From positions 3,044,973-3,108,972 of the forward strand of contig NZ_PDJD01000001.1 in NCBI RefSeq assembly GCF_002563925.1: a DNA stretch of 64,000 bases. The letters run 5' to 3'. The position numbers and the translations under genes were made by a program. The notes under the pieces were generated by a model, which searched no databases, had not been told where the DNA came from, and saw only the letters and a list, made by a program, of their open reading frames with translations. Within the stretch, counting starts at the first letter, position 1. Each line of letters begins with the position of its first letter. This DNA is from Serinibacter salmoneus (GTDB lineage Bacteria; Actinomycetota; Actinomycetes; Actinomycetales; Beutenbergiaceae). Positions 27,590 to 36,078 of the stretch are shown here, in pieces.

Positions 27590-29103
27590 ACCGCCGAGCG
27601 GGGACCTCAGCGGCGAGGTGGCGGGTGCTGGTTCGGCCGCGGCGATGGTCCCTCCAGGCACGCTTGGTGACGACGACGGTTCTCATGGTGACGGGAGTAC
27701 TGATCGCGACAGGGCTGGCCACTGGCGCGGTACTCGGTGGGATCCTTCAGGAGAACCTTGCCGCACGGGTGCAGCAGGCTTCCGGCCAGGCGTCTGCCCG
27801 GGTGATGGGGCTGGAGGGCGGCGCACCCGGTGCCACGAGTGCTTCCGCCGCTCTGGAGGAGGGGGGCCTCCTGGCAGGCGCGTTGCTGGTGGTGTGGAGC
27901 CCCGATGGTGAGGTCAGCGGCGCGTACGCGGATGATGGGCGCACGGTTGTCCCGCTGTCGGACCAGCAGGTCGGCAGCGTGGTGGAGTCTGAGCTCGGGC
28001 CGACCGGCGGGACCATTGAGATACCGGGGCTCGGTGCGTACCGGGTGGCCGCTCGCCCAGCGGCCGGTCACATCGTGGTAGCGGGTCTGCCCGATTCCGA
28101 GGTCACCGACACCGTCCGCGCGATTGCCGCAGCCGCGGCCGTGGTTACCGGAATCGGGCTGGTGGCCCTTGCGTTGGTGGTCGGTGGGGTGATCAGGCAC
28201 TCGCTCGCCCCGCTACGCTCGGTCGTCACGACTGCCGAACGGGTGGCCCGTCAACCCCTTGCCACCGGGACGGTGGCGATCACGGACCGCGTTCCCGAAC
28301 GTGGTCTGGACGCCGACACCGAGGTGGGGCGGGTGGGGATGGCCCTGAATCTCCTGCTGGATCACGTCGACTCCTCGCTGTCGGCCCGCGCCGACAACGA
28401 GGAACGAATGCGTCGATTCGTGGCGGACGCCAGCCATGAGTTGCGGACCCCCCTCGCATCGATCAGGGGATTCTCCGAGCTGGGACTGAGAGCTCTCCGG
28501 GATCAGGGGCCAACGGAGGCAACGAACCAGACCGCGGAATCACTGACTCGGATCGAGTCACAGTCCAAACGCATGACCGCGCTGGTTGAGGACCTCTTGT
28601 TGCTGGCACGCCTTGACGAGGGGCGGGAACTGAGCCTGGAGCGGGTTGATCTTGTACGACTGGCCGTCGAGTGCGTCGTGGATGCCAGGCCCGTAGGGAC
28701 GGAGCATCACTGGCGTTTGGAGGTGCCGGAGCACGCTCTGGAGGTTCTTGCGGACGCGTCAAGAATCAGTCAAGTTATGACCAATCTGGTGGCGAACGCA
28801 CGAATCCACACACCGCCCGGGACGACGGTGGTGGTAACAGTGGCGGACATCGGCACCGGCGTCGAGATCCGTGTACAGGACGATGGCCCGGGTGTGGAGC
28901 CTCAGATGGTGGACAGGGTGTTCGAGCGGTTCGCAAGGGCTGATGCCTCCAGGACACGTCGCACTGGGGGTACCGGCCTCGGCCTCTCGATCGCTGCGGC
29001 AATAGTGGAGGCACACCAGGGCAGGATCAGCCTGGACAGTCGGCCGGGGTGCACGACCTTCACTGTGTGGCTGCCGAACGGACCACTGGATCGCACTGAA
29101 TAG
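27586..29103 (+). CDS. Sensor histidine kinase
   Basis: The 505-residue kinase has two membrane helices (about residues 27-52 and 172-198) flanking an extracytoplasmic sensor domain of roughly 120 residues. A HAMP domain follows (IRHSLAPLRSVVTTAERVAR), then HisKA with the phospho-acceptor His near residue 284 in ADASHELRTPLAS, and a HATPase with NLVANARIHTPPG, DDGPGVEP and TGGTGLGLSIAAAIVEAH. The GTG start overlaps the response-regulator stop, so the two are coupled. The divergent exporter is the likely regulon. Confidence 0.94.
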   Translation: MNRRAGTSAARWRVLVRPRRWSLQARLVTTTVLMVTGVLIATGLATGAVLGGILQENLAARVQQASGQASARVMGLEGGAPGATSASAALEEGGLLAGALLVVWSPDGEVSGAYADDGRTVVPLSDQQVGSVVESELGPTGGTIEIPGLGAYRVAARPAAGHIVVAGLPDSEVTDTVRAIAAAAAVVTGIGLVALALVVGGVIRHSLAPLRSVVTTAERVARQPLATGTVAITDRVPERGLDADTEVGRVGMALNLLLDHVDSSLSARADNEERMRRFVADASHELRTPLASIRGFSELGLRALRDQGPTEATNQTAESLTRIESQSKRMTALVEDLLLLARLDEGRELSLERVDLVRLAVECVVDARPVGTEHHWRLEVPEHALEVLADASRISQVMTNLVANARIHTPPGTTVVVTVADIGTGVEIRVQDDGPGVEPQMVDRVFERFARADASRTRRTGGTGLGLSIAAAIVEAHQGRISLDSRPGCTTFTVWLPNGPLDRTE

Positions 29104-29311
29104 TACATACGTTGCATACGCGGGCTCTCAATGTACACAGAGTGTGCCGGCGGGTCGACGCCCGGGGCGCAGTGCTTGACTGACCGACCAACGCACACAC
29201 TGACGCGCGCATCGCTGTCAACCGTCCGGCTGTCCACCACCCGGCATCTTCATCCCGACGACGGCGGCACCGCCTCCCGTCCTCACCGAAGACGTCCAGC
29301 GCTATCGTTGC

Positions 29312-29327
29312 TGTTCCACGTGAAACA
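29312..29327. other. parS: parS site
   Basis: TGTTCCACGTGAAACA differs from the palindromic consensus at one base. It is the reverse complement of the variant used in the tandem array (GTTTCACGTGGAAC). Confidence 0.85.
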
Positions 29328-29459
29328 TCCCGCCCGACCTTCCTTGGCATGGGAGCCGCACTCGGACGTGGGGAGATCCAGCGATCTCGGGCTGCATGAC
29401 CACTCTGTTGACCCGACCGCACTCCCGCCTGGCGCCAGGTGCGGTGTGGCTCCTGCATC

Positions 29460-29473
29460 GATCCACGTGAAAC
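29460..29473. other. parS: parS site, degenerate
   Basis: GATCCACGTGAAAC keeps the CACGTG core and the AAAC arm but has two changes in the left arm. Probably a weaker ParB site. Confidence 0.6.
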
Positions 29474-29634
29474 GCCATTCATTCGCGCGGAGCCGTAGCC
29501 CCGAGGCGGCATCTCTCTGCGTACGTTCGCCATGCGCCCGACCGCCAACAGCGAGCGTTGCTGCTGAAGTCGAACCCGTGCCACGCACGTCGACATGGTG
29601 TTCCTTCCCGTGACGCATCGCCCACGGGCCTGCG

Positions 29635-29648
29635 GTTTCACGTGAAAC
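29635..29648. other. parS: parS site, perfect palindrome
   Basis: GTTTCACGTGAAAC is the fully symmetric 14-bp core of the bacterial parS consensus, and the only fully symmetric copy in the window. Confidence 0.9.
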
Positions 29649-30400
29649 GTCAGGTCGCGCGAGTGTCCCTCATTCTCTCGCCGGCGTAGGCCTCCGTGCC
29701 GACCGGTATCCGAGAGACATGGGCTCGGGTGCGGTCCGCCGATAACAACGGCTGGCAGCGAGCCTGGCCGCCTCAACGCGAGAGGAAGCACAGGTCGTTC
29801 TTCTTCGGAATCTGTCTCATCTGAAGAACTGGGGCGCGACGCATGGGCTGTGAGTCTGTTCCACAGTGCCGTATGCGTGACGGCAGACGAGCCGATTCTG
29901 TTCGCCTTGAACAGTGCACCGATCGTGGTGGGGCGGCGTGTCGCCAGATCCAGATGCGAAGGATCGATGCCCCGTGGGCCACGAGTGAATCGTCTGTGTG
30001 AAATCTCAGTCAGTGTTAGGACAGACCAGCCGGGACGGGCTGCCGGTGGCGCCACACCGGCCGGCGCACTGGGTAAGTCTCATCGCAGCTTCACGTGTCA
30101 GGTGCGCACGCCACGGTTGAGCGCGGACGGCCTCTCTGTTCAGGTAGAAGGCGGTCTATCCGGCACAGGCCGTCGTGGTCGTGCCTTCGCAGATGAGGCA
30201 GGCCGCGCAGTCGCGAAGGGTTCACTGAGCGTTGCCCGAGAGCACAATGATGAACTGAAGCAGCTTCCCGACATCGTGACGTCTATGAGGTACCGCCGTC
30301 CTGCAATGAACGGCGATGTGGTGTCTAGTCGACCGTGGTCGTGAGGACACTGGCTCCAGTGAGGGCCTCACTGCGGCTGCATCAGGCGACGGTCTCACTG

Positions 30401-30568
30401 CTGTGTTTCACGTGGAACGGTGCCCGTGCTGTGTTTCACGTGGAACGGTGCCCGTGCTGTGTTTCACGTGGAACGGTGCCCGTGCTGTGTTTCACGTGGA
30501 ACGGTGCCCGTGCTGTGTTTCACGTGGAACGGTGCCCGTGCTGTGTTTCACGTGGAACGGTGCCCGTG
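30401..30568. repeat. parS: Tandem array of six identical 28-bp repeats, each containing a parS site
   Basis: Units begin at 30401, 30429, 30457, 30485, 30513 and 30541 and are identical over all 28 bases. Each carries GTTTCACGTGGAAC, one base off the symmetric parS core, followed by a constant GGTGCCCGTG spacer. The array is direct and uninterrupted. ParB binds parS and loads CTP-dependent sliding clamps, so this block would be a very dense loading site. Exact identity between units implies recent expansion or strong homogenisation. Translated frames over it repeat CFTWNGARAVFHVERCP, an artefact of the DNA repeat. Confidence 0.93.
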
Positions 30569-30759
30569 CTGGTCTCGTCCTGGCGCTATACGCGTTCGTC
30601 GCGCGCCCCGCTTCTCGTAGGATCGCGGCGGTCGAGGGTGTGGGCTCGACCGTGCGCACGCGAGACGTCCTACTGAGCTGCGGCGCATCTGGGGGCCTCA
30701 GCGTACTTCGTGGTGTGCTGTGCGCCTCGGGCGCCCAACCCACGGAAGCACGCCGAACT

Positions 30760-30773
30760 GTTTCACGTGGAAC
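30760..30773. other. parS: parS site
   Basis: GTTTCACGTGGAAC, identical to the core of the tandem array and in the same orientation, 191 bp downstream of it. Confidence 0.88.
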
Positions 30774-30925
30774 CACGCACGGACTGAACCTGCTGTGTAC
30801 GTCAACCTGTTGTGCGCGTGGCCAGGCACGCGCCGGCGGCAGGGTCGAACTGCCCAAGTTCGACGTGGTCTACCGGGCGTGGACACTCCGCACGGAAGAT
30901 GGGCTTGCCGCACTACCATTGCGCG

Positions 30926-30939
30926 GTTTCACGTGGAAC
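30926..30939. other. parS: parS site
   Basis: GTTTCACGTGGAAC, identical to the array core and in the same orientation. It is the site closest to parA, about 200 bp upstream of the start codon. Confidence 0.88.
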
Positions 30940-31130
30940 ATCACCCCGGGCTCGGGTAGGTCCACGCTCTCTGGGCCGACGTGGGCGAGAGCCGGCGATT
31001 GCCGCGATGAGGCCCGCGAGCAAACACGCCCGCTCTGGTGCAAGGGCTCCTGCGCGCCCGTGCGCTCTCTATGCGCGGGTGATGTGGTGCGATGTGGCGT
31101 GTAGCTCCGGTGCCGACGCTGCCGACGACG

Positions 31131-31143
31131 TATCCTGGTCGGG
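31131..31143 (+). promoter_or_regulatory. Candidate -10 element for a leaderless parAB transcript
   Basis: TATCCT (31131-31136) fits the TANNNT consensus and ends six bases before the GTG 31143 proposed as the parA start. No ribosome-binding site precedes that codon, which fits a leaderless mRNA. No good -35 is seen. Confidence 0.4.
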
Positions 31144-32144
31144 TGCCACATGAGACCGAGCAGCAGGCGGCAGCCAAGCCGGATTCCCTGAGTGACGCCG
31201 AGCGCCGGCAGGCGCTCATCTCGTCCCTCCCGACCGCCGACGAGGACAGCCCCCTGGCTGCGCAGCTGATCAGGGACACTCAGCGGCGGGTCACATTGAG
31301 TGAACGAACGTTCGAGAAACCACGATCTACACGCGTGTTTACTGTGGCGAACCAGAAAGGCGGCGTCGGCAAGACGACGACGACCGTGAACATCGCCGCA
31401 GCACTGGCGCGCTCAGGCCTCGAAGTCCTCGTGATCGACAACGACCCGCAGGGGAATGCCTCGACGGCGCTCGGCGTGGAGCACCCCTCCGGTACGGTGT
31501 CCACGTACGACGTGCTGCTCGGCGAGGTGCCGATGCAGGACGCCGTGACGGTCTCGGGAGCCCTCGAGAGCCTGTGGTGCGTGCCGGCGACAGTCGATCT
31601 CTCCGGTGCCGAGATCGAACTCGTCTCCTTGGAGGGTCGCGAGTATCGCCTCCGTACAGCTCTCGCCGAGTACCTGCGGTGGCGTGACGAGCAGGGCCTC
31701 CCACGCCTGGACTACGTGTTCATCGACTGCCCGCCCAGCCTCGGGTTGCTGACCGTCAACGCGTTCACCGCTGCCGCGGAGGTCCTCATCCCGATCCAGT
31801 GCGAGTACTACGCGCTGGAGGGTCTGAGCCAGTTGCTGAACAACATCGAGCTCATCAAGGGGCACCTCAACCCCGAACTGACGGTGTCGACGATCCTCCT
31901 CACCATGAGCGACACCCGCACGAACCTGGCCCGCGAGGTCGCGGGAGAGGTCCGTGGCCACTTCCCGAACGAGACGCTCAGCGCCGTCATCCCTCGGTCC
32001 GTGCGGATCTCGGAAGCACCGAGCTACGGCCAGACTGTGATGACGTACGACCCCTCCTCCTCCGGGGCGCTCGCCTACCTGCAGGCTGCCCGAGAACTCA
32101 GCGACCGCGGCGCCGCAGCCGCGACTACGGAGAGCCACCGATGA
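31143..32144 (+). CDS. parA: Chromosome-partitioning ATPase ParA
   Basis: The 333-residue product is a deviant-Walker ATPase with [17 protein letters not shown] (Walker A near residues 72-80), [17 protein letters not shown], and the switch region [17 protein letters not shown] 60-residue N-terminal extension ([20 protein letters not shown] onward) precedes the ATPase core. ParA forms nucleoid gradients that move ParB–parS complexes. GTG 31143 is favoured because it follows a -10 element; ATG 31092 is the alternative. The stop overlaps the parB start by four bases. Confidence 0.95.
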   Translation: MPHETEQQAAAKPDSLSDAERRQALISSLPTADEDSPLAAQLIRDTQRRVTLSERTFEKPRSTRVFTVANQKGGVGKTTTTVNIAAALARSGLEVLVIDNDPQGNASTALGVEHPSGTVSTYDVLLGEVPMQDAVTVSGALESLWCVPATVDLSGAEIELVSLEGREYRLRTALAEYLRWRDEQGLPRLDYVFIDCPPSLGLLTVNAFTAAAEVLIPIQCEYYALEGLSQLLNNIELIKGHLNPELTVSTILLTMSDTRTNLAREVAGEVRGHFPNETLSAVIPRSVRISEAPSYGQTVMTYDPSSSGALAYLQAARELSDRGAAAATTESHR

Positions 32145-33391
32145 GTGACAAGCGACGCACCGGCCTGGGCCGCGGCCTGGGGGCGCTCATTCCGAACGGT
32201 CCCGCGACGAATCGGCCCGTCGACGTGTTCTTTCCTCGCACCGTTGCCGCGCCCTCGGAGACCGCCACGGACGGCCCAACCAAAGTGGTCGAATCCTCCG
32301 ATGGGACAACTTCCCAGGACTCGAGCGCCCAGGCGGCGGTCGCGGGCCACTATCCCGCGACCGACCTGACGACCGATCGCGCCCGACGACTCGATGGGGT
32401 GGGACCCGAGCACTACGAGGCGGCGAACGCCGACCTGCGCTCGGCAGTGGACACCGAGTCGGAGGGCATCGCCCTCTCCCACGCCCCGATCGAGCATCCG
32501 GCCCCGAGGCGCTCGCCGGACGATGTGCGGGAGAACCAGACCGTGGAGTTGGCGCCGGTCCCGGGAGCGTCCTTCGCCGAACTGCCGCTGGACTCGATCG
32601 TCCCGAACCCGCACCAGCCGCGCACAGTCTTCGACGAGGACGACCTCGCCGAACTCGCCGCCTCGATCCGCGAGGTCGGAGTGCTGCAACCCGTCGTCGT
32701 CCGCGCCGGCGCCACGGGCTATGAACTCATCATGGGTGAGCGCCGATGGCGCGCCAGTCGCCTTGCGGGTGCGACGACCGTCCCCGCCATCATCCGGGAG
32801 ACCACCGACACCGACCTCCTGCGCGATGCCCTCTTGGAGAACCTTCACCGGGCGCAGTTGAACCCGTTGGAGGAGGCTGCCGCCTATGCGCAGCTCCTCG
32901 AGGACTTCGGATGCACCCATGAGGAACTGGCGCGCCGCATCGCTCGCTCCCGGCCCCAGATCTCCAACACGCTACGTCTGCTGCGGCTGCCGCCGGCAGT
33001 ACAGCGACGCGTTGCAGCGGGCGTTCTCTCCTCGGGTCACGCTCGGGCGCTGCTCGGACTGACCGACCCGACCTCGATGGAGAACCTGGCCCACCGGATC
33101 GTGGCCGAGGGCCTCAGCGTGCGGGCCACCGAGGAGATCGTGGCGCTGGGTGACGATGACCCCGTGCGTCCGGAACTCCGGCGGCGTCCTCGGGTGGGTG
33201 CACACACCGAAGCGCTCGCCGGCCTTGGACGGCGGCTCTCGGACCGCTGGGACACCAAGGTCCAGGTCAATCTGGGGCAGCGCAAGGGCAAGATCTCGAT
33301 CGAGTTCGCGAACCTCGACGATCTGACCAGGATCATGGACGCGCTCGCACCCGAGGAGACCCAACGCCTGAACCAGGACACCGGCGCCTGA
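32141..33391 (+). CDS. parB: Chromosome-partitioning protein ParB
   Basis: The 416-residue protein starts with the ParA-stimulating motif [13 protein letters not shown], then has an unusually long low-complexity linker (residues about 20-145). The CTP-binding core follows with [30 protein letters not shown] and GERRWRA (199-205), then the parS-binding HTH ([20 protein letters not shown]) and a C-terminal dimerization domain. It binds the parS sites upstream of parA and spreads as a clamp. It is coupled to parA by ATGA overlap and followed by a terminator. Confidence 0.96.
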   Translation: MSDKRRTGLGRGLGALIPNGPATNRPVDVFFPRTVAAPSETATDGPTKVVESSDGTTSQDSSAQAAVAGHYPATDLTTDRARRLDGVGPEHYEAANADLRSAVDTESEGIALSHAPIEHPAPRRSPDDVRENQTVELAPVPGASFAELPLDSIVPNPHQPRTVFDEDDLAELAASIREVGVLQPVVVRAGATGYELIMGERRWRASRLAGATTVPAIIRETTDTDLLRDALLENLHRAQLNPLEEAAAYAQLLEDFGCTHEELARRIARSRPQISNTLRLLRLPPAVQRRVAAGVLSSGHARALLGLTDPTSMENLAHRIVAEGLSVRATEEIVALGDDDPVRPELRRRPRVGAHTEALAGLGRRLSDRWDTKVQVNLGQRKGKISIEFANLDDLTRIMDALAPEETQRLNQDTGA

Positions 33392-33404
33392 CACACGCAC
33401 CGCC

Positions 33405-33437
33405 GCCGTGCGCTGCCACGAGGTGGCACCGCACGGC
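33405..33437. terminator. Bidirectional terminator between parB and ddl
   Basis: GCCGTGCGCTGCCAC (33405-33419) pairs with 33423-33437 with one mismatch across a 3-nt loop, between two convergent genes. Confidence 0.75.
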
Positions 33438-33457
33438 CGGCGGTCTCCCGCTGTTGC

Positions 33458-34405
33458 TCAGGGGTGCGCGGCCCGAGCCATCCTCAAGTACAGCTCAGGG
33501 AGCCGATAGCCGGCGGTCTCCGCGGCGAGCGGGAACAGAGACGTCTCCGTCATCCCAGGCGCACTGTTGACGTCGATGAACCAGGCCGTCCCCGCGTCGT
33601 CGAGGATCAGGTCGGTGCGCGAGAGGCCACGCAGTCCGAGCGAGCGATGTGCGGTGACGGCGACCCGCCCGGCCTCCCGAGCGGCCTCCGCGCTCAGACG
33701 AGCGGGTGCGAAGAACTCCGTACGCCCCGTGGTGTACCGGGCGTCGTAGTCGTTGGGACCGTCGTCCACCACGATCTCCACGGCAGGCAGTGCCTGCGGA
33801 CCGTCGCCGAGATCGACCACGGACACCGCGACCTCCACACCCGTGACGTACCGCTCGATGAGCGCGACATCGCCGTAGGAGAAGCAGGTCACCATGGCCT
33901 GTGGGAGGGAGGCGGCCTCGTGGACCACGGAGACCCCCAGCGCCGATCCGCCCTTGGCCGGCTTCACCACGAGGGGAAGGCCGAGGCGTTCCACGACCCG
34001 TTCCAGCACGGCGCGTGCCCCCACCTCCCGGAACACGGCCTGCGGCAGGCTCACCGAGGCGGGCGTGCTGATCCCCTCGCGGGCCAGCAGGGACTTCGAG
34101 ACGGGCTTGCTCCAGGCCAGGCGCGAGGCCGCGGCGTCGCTGCCCACCGCGGGCACGCCGAGCAGTTCCAACAGGTCACGCAGCGAGCCGTCCTCACCCG
34201 TCGCTCCGTGGAGCAACGGCCAGACCACATCGGGTCGAAGCGAATCGATGAGTCCAAGGATCTCCCCGTCCACGTCGCTGACGTGTACCGAGGCACCGGC
34301 GTCGATGAGGGCATCGGCTACGCGCCGTCCCGACCGGAGCGAGACCTCCCGCTCATGGGAGAGCCCACCCGCGAGGATCAGTACGTCCATGTTCGTCGCG
34401 CCCAT
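33458..34405 (-). CDS. ddl: D-alanine–D-alanine ligase-like ATP-grasp protein
   Basis: The 315-residue product has the Ddl layout. It begins DVLILAGGLSHEREVSLRSG, carries HGATGEDGSLRDLLELLGVP in the substrate region, the ATP-grasp segment PLVVKPAKGGSALGVSVV, and the metal-binding FIDVNSAPGMTETSLFP. Ddl supplies the dipeptide for peptidoglycan precursors. A second, more typical Ddl could exist elsewhere, since actinobacteria often carry this origin-linked copy. ATG 34405 shares one base with the aminotransferase stop (TGATG), favouring coupled translation; ATG 34390 is the alternative. Confidence 0.85.
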   Translation of the reverse strand: MGATNMDVLILAGGLSHEREVSLRSGRRVADALIDAGASVHVSDVDGEILGLIDSLRPDVVWPLLHGATGEDGSLRDLLELLGVPAVGSDAAASRLAWSKPVSKSLLAREGISTPASVSLPQAVFREVGARAVLERVVERLGLPLVVKPAKGGSALGVSVVHEAASLPQAMVTCFSYGDVALIERYVTGVEVAVSVVDLGDGPQALPAVEIVVDDGPNDYDARYTTGRTEFFAPARLSAEAAREAGRVAVTAHRSLGLRGLSRTDLILDDAGTAWFIDVNSAPGMTETSLFPLAAETAGYRLPELYLRMARAAHP

Positions 34406-35706
34406 CAGGTCGTCCCCGTGGCCGGGGCGTCCAGCCCGTGGGGGTGCTGCTGCGTGGAACCGAACATCGCGACCAGGTCCGCCTCGGCGTTGACCACACC
34501 GGCCAGGCGGCGCACCCCCTCCACGATGCGCTCCGGAGTCGGGTAGCAGAAGGAGAGCCGCATGTGCGTGGAGCCAGCGCCGTCGGCGAAGAACGCAGTC
34601 CCCGGCACGTACGCCACGCGTGCGGTGACCGCGCGTGGCAGCATTTCCCGGGCGTCCAATCCGGCCGGGAGTCTCACCCAGACGAAGAAGCCGCCCTCCG
34701 GGGTGGTCCAGGACGCATTCGGGATGTATTCCGCCAGCGCGGAGACCAGCGCGTCGCGCCGCTCCGCGTACATCACCCGGAAGTCCTTGATCTGGGCACG
34801 CCAGTCGAAGTTGGCGAGGTAGGCCGCCACGCTCAACTGCGACGCGTTGGACGGGCACAGGATGGCGGACTCGTTCGCCAGCACCAACCTCTCGCGGATG
34901 GCGTGCGGGGCGTGGGCCCACCCCACGCGGTACCCGGGGGCGAAGGTCTTGGAGAAGGACCCGAGGAACACCACGTCGTCCGGGGCGATGGAAGCCATGG
35001 CCGGGAGCGGTTCGCCGTCGAAGCTGAGGAGGCCGTAGGGGTCGTCCTCGAGGATCAGCACCCCGTGGCGCCGCGCGACCTCGATCACGGCATGACGCCG
35101 CGCCAGTGACATCGTGACGCCCCCGGGATTCTGGAAGTTCGGGATCGTGTACAACACCTTCACCCGGCGACCCTCGCGTTTCAGCCGCGAGAGGGTCTCC
35201 TCGAACGCCTCCGGCACCAACCCCTCGTCGTCCATCGGGGTGTGGACCACGTCCGCCTCGTAGGCACGGAACACACCGAGTGCGCCCACGTAACTCGGGG
35301 CCTCGGCGACCACCACGTCACCCGGATCCAGGAAGATCCGCGCCAGTAGGTCGAGTGCCTGCTGGGACCCCGTGGTCACCACCACGTCGTCCGGGTGGGC
35401 GTTGACGGCCTCCAGGGACATCACCTCGGTGATGCGCTCACGCAGTTCCACCTCGCCCTGGCCCGAGCCGTACTGCAGCGCGCGGCTCCCGTGCATGCGC
35501 AGCATCTGCGCGATCGTGTCGGCGTAGCGCTCCATCGGCAGGTCCGCCAGGTTGGGCATCCCGCCGGCAAGCGACACCACCTCGGGGCGGTTCGCGACGG
35601 CGAACAGCGAGCGGATCTCGGAGGCTCGCATACCCTGGGTGCGGGCCGCATAGGAGCCGTGCCAGGGGTCCAGGCGTGTGCCGCGGGGGGACTCGGTCAC
35701 GCTCAC
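34405..35706 (-). CDS. PLP-dependent aminotransferase (class I, LysN/MocR-like fold)
   Basis: The 433-residue enzyme has the fold-type I features SLAGGMPNLADLP, VTTGSQQALDLLARIFLDPG, ILEDDPYGLLSFDG with the PLP-ring aspartate, and the Schiff-base lysine in LGSFSKTFAPGYRVGWAHAP. It most resembles 2-aminoadipate or multi-substrate aminotransferases. The amino donor and acceptor are not decidable from sequence. GTG 35706 overlaps the trxA stop (GTGA) and the stop overlaps ddl, so trxA–aminotransferase–ddl form one coupled unit. Confidence 0.9.
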   Translation of the reverse strand: MSVTESPRGTRLDPWHGSYAARTQGMRASEIRSLFAVANRPEVVSLAGGMPNLADLPMERYADTIAQMLRMHGSRALQYGSGQGEVELRERITEVMSLEAVNAHPDDVVVTTGSQQALDLLARIFLDPGDVVVAEAPSYVGALGVFRAYEADVVHTPMDDEGLVPEAFEETLSRLKREGRRVKVLYTIPNFQNPGGVTMSLARRHAVIEVARRHGVLILEDDPYGLLSFDGEPLPAMASIAPDDVVFLGSFSKTFAPGYRVGWAHAPHAIRERLVLANESAILCPSNASQLSVAAYLANFDWRAQIKDFRVMYAERRDALVSALAEYIPNASWTTPEGGFFVWVRLPAGLDAREMLPRAVTARVAYVPGTAFFADGAGSTHMRLSFCYPTPERIVEGVRRLAGVVNAEADLVAMFGSTQQHPHGLDAPATGTT

Positions 35707-36029
35707 ACCGCCGCGTACTCTTGGAGCGCGTCGCGGATGGCGGCCTTGGGTCGGGCGCCGACGAGAGTCTTCACCAACTCCCCGCGGGAGTAGATCAGCA
35801 GCGTGGGGATCGAGGTGATCTGCAGCGACGCGGTGGCGCCGGGGTTGTCATCCGTGTTCAGTTTCGCCACGGTCACGCCGGTCAGCTCGCGCGAGAGCTC
35901 CTCGATCACCGGCTCCATCTGGCGGCACGGGCCACACCATGGCGCCCACAGGTCCACGAGCACCACTCCGGGTGCCTGCAGGACCAACTCGTCGAACGTG
36001 TCGTCTGTGACCTGGAGAACGCTACTCAC
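35703..36029 (-). CDS. trxA: Thioredoxin
   Basis: The 108-residue thioredoxin fold has the active site DLWAPWCGPCRQMEPVIEEL and the cis-proline motif SIPTLLIYSRGE. It reduces disulphides in target proteins, with electrons supplied by the TrxB encoded 49 bp upstream. GTG 36029 has GAGGAGAG just upstream. It overlaps the aminotransferase gene by four bases. Confidence 0.96.
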   Translation of the reverse strand: MSSVLQVTDDTFDELVLQAPGVVLVDLWAPWCGPCRQMEPVIEELSRELTGVTVAKLNTDDNPGATASLQITSIPTLLIYSRGELVKTLVGARPKAAIRDALQEYAAV

Positions 36030-36078
36030 AACTCTCCTCAGAGGGGCATGGGAACGGTGCGGGCCGGACCGCAAGCCC

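Larger units (their letters stand above)
29104..31142. other. Candidate centromere region: 2-kb gene-free stretch rich in parS sites
   Basis: No frame in this interval has a recognisable domain, a good ribosome-binding site or normal codon periodicity. Base composition is less GC-rich than the flanking genes. It contains eleven matches to the ParB-binding parS consensus (TGTTTCACGTGAAACA in well-studied bacteria) clustered between 29312 and 30939, all upstream of parA. The sites are listed individually. Confidence 0.8.

Noticed and set aside
29060-30055. 331-codon minus-strand open frame through the parS region
   Set aside because: It overlaps the histidine-kinase gene and several parS sites, has no recognisable domain, and reads as an Arg/Ser/Gly-rich high-GC artefact.
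30088-30101. Further parS site (GCTTCACGTGTCAG)
   Set aside because: It keeps the TTCACGTG half, but the right arm is lost, so ParB binding is not expected.
30401-30568. CRISPR-like array
   Set aside because: The repeat length suits a CRISPR, but the units are contiguous with no unique spacers, no cas genes are present, and each unit contains a parS palindrome.
30316-31104. Open frames across the parS array encoding repeated CFTWNGARAVFHVERCP segments
   Set aside because: The peptide repeat is forced by the 28-bp DNA repeat cycling through three frames. No ribosome-binding site, domain or codon bias supports translation.
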